DNA of 7,520 nucleotides from Clostridiaceae bacterium (lineage in GTDB: Bacteria > Bacillota_A > Clostridia > Acetivibrionales > Acetivibrionaceae): positions 1 through 7,520 of the forward strand of contig JAAZCB010001376.1 of assembly GCA_012513545.1 (NCBI GenBank), read 5' to 3'. The translations under genes were made by a program, and so were the position numbers. Numbering within the stretch: position 1 is the first letter of the stretch; the number at the start of each line of letters is the position of its first letter. Below, piece after piece: positions 7,170 through 7,520 of the stretch. Below the pieces are notes generated by a model. It saw only the letters and a program-made list of their open reading frames with translations. It made no database searches and was not told the origin of the DNA.

Positions 7170-7520
7170 TGGATATGAGTCAATACCTCGAGATTTTTAT
7201 TGAAGAGACAAAAGAACATTTACAAGGGTTAAACCAGTCACTGCTTCAGTTAGAGCAAAATCCTCAGGACAAGGCTGTCCTAAACGAAATATTCAGAGTG
7301 GCTCATACTCTAAAAGGCATGTCGGGTACAATGGGATTTACAAAAATGGCGAAGTTAACTCATGATATGGAAAATGTTTTGCATTGCTTAAGAAATAATG
7401 AAATACAGGTAACGTCCGGACTGGTTGATATACTGTTTAAGTGTCTTGATGCTCTGGAAAAGTATACTGAAAATATTGTCAATACAAGCAATGAAGGCCA
7501 GGAGGGTTACGCAGAATTAA
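7169..7520 (+). CDS. cheA: CheA, chemotaxis histidine kinase (5' part, Hpt domain; runs off the window)
   Basis: CheA is the histidine kinase of the chemoreceptor array and passes phosphate to CheY and CheB. Only about 117 N-terminal residues are present, beginning MDMSQYLEIFIEETKEHLQ. They make up the P1 histidine phosphotransfer domain. The phosphorylated histidine is His46 in AHTLKGMSGTMGF (codon 7304-7306), matching His48 of E. coli CheA. The second conserved helix (THDMENVLHCLRN) follows at the usual distance. ATG-7169 overlaps the cheB stop (TAATG) and has a good ribosome binding site. A second ATG two codons later is a less likely alternative. The frame is open to the window end, so the dimerisation, kinase and CheW-like regulatory domains should lie downstream. 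Nothing suggests truncation other than the window edge. Confidence 0.96.
   Translation, partial: MDMSQYLEIFIEETKEHLQGLNQSLLQLEQNPQDKAVLNEIFRVAHTLKGMSGTMGFTKMAKLTHDMENVLHCLRNNEIQVTSGLVDILFKCLDALEKYTENIVNTSNEGQEGYAEL

Noticed and set aside
6821..7219. 132-codon - strand frame across the cheB/cheA junction
   Set aside because: It is antisense to the CheB catalytic domain and the CheA start; low-complexity shadow of conserved coding sequence.

Overview
The window is a stretch of a flagellar/chemotaxis (fla/che) superoperon from a low-GC Gram-positive bacterium. All genes are on the + strand and tightly packed. Gene order (flhB-flhA-flhF-flhG-[PilZ gene]-cheB-cheA), AT-rich codon use and G-rich Shine-Dalgarno sites resembling GGGGTGA point to a motile anaerobic Firmicute of the Clostridia, possibly near Ruminiclostridium/Acetivibrio. 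The genus is an inference from style and gene order, not from a database match.

Region by region: bases 1-90 hold the tail of an upstream frame, probably the 3' end of fliR. flhB (to 1175) and flhA (1198-3222) encode two membrane subunits of the flagellar type III export gate. flhF (3225-4475) and flhG (4476-5387) encode the SRP-type GTPase and MinD-like ATPase that set flagellar position and number. A YcgR/YpfA-like PilZ protein (5428-6099) would sense c-di-GMP. cheB (6108-7169) encodes the receptor methylesterase of chemotactic adaptation. The 5' end of cheA (7169 onward) runs off the window. Gaps between genes are 0-40 bases, with overlap at cheB/cheA. I see no promoter, terminator, RNA gene, repeat array or mobile element, so the segment is probably transcribed from upstream. 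No gene-free stretch exceeds 40 bases.

Together the genes build the export gate (FlhB, FlhA), place and count the machines (FlhF, FlhG), tune motor output through c-di-GMP (PilZ protein) and control direction through receptor adaptation and phosphotransfer (CheB, CheA).

The content is mostly textbook; I do not see an undescribed system. The feature most worth a second look is the flhB 5' end. Its frame has no ATG, GTG or TTG before codon 201, well inside the conserved N-terminus, and it is open back to the window edge. The upstream frame stops in TAATA exactly where flhB should begin, while cheB/cheA in the same operon uses TAATG. Either flhB starts at a rare ATA codon, or it is made as a FliR-FlhB fusion by -1 frameshifting or an in-frame extension, or one base differs from the expected sequence.
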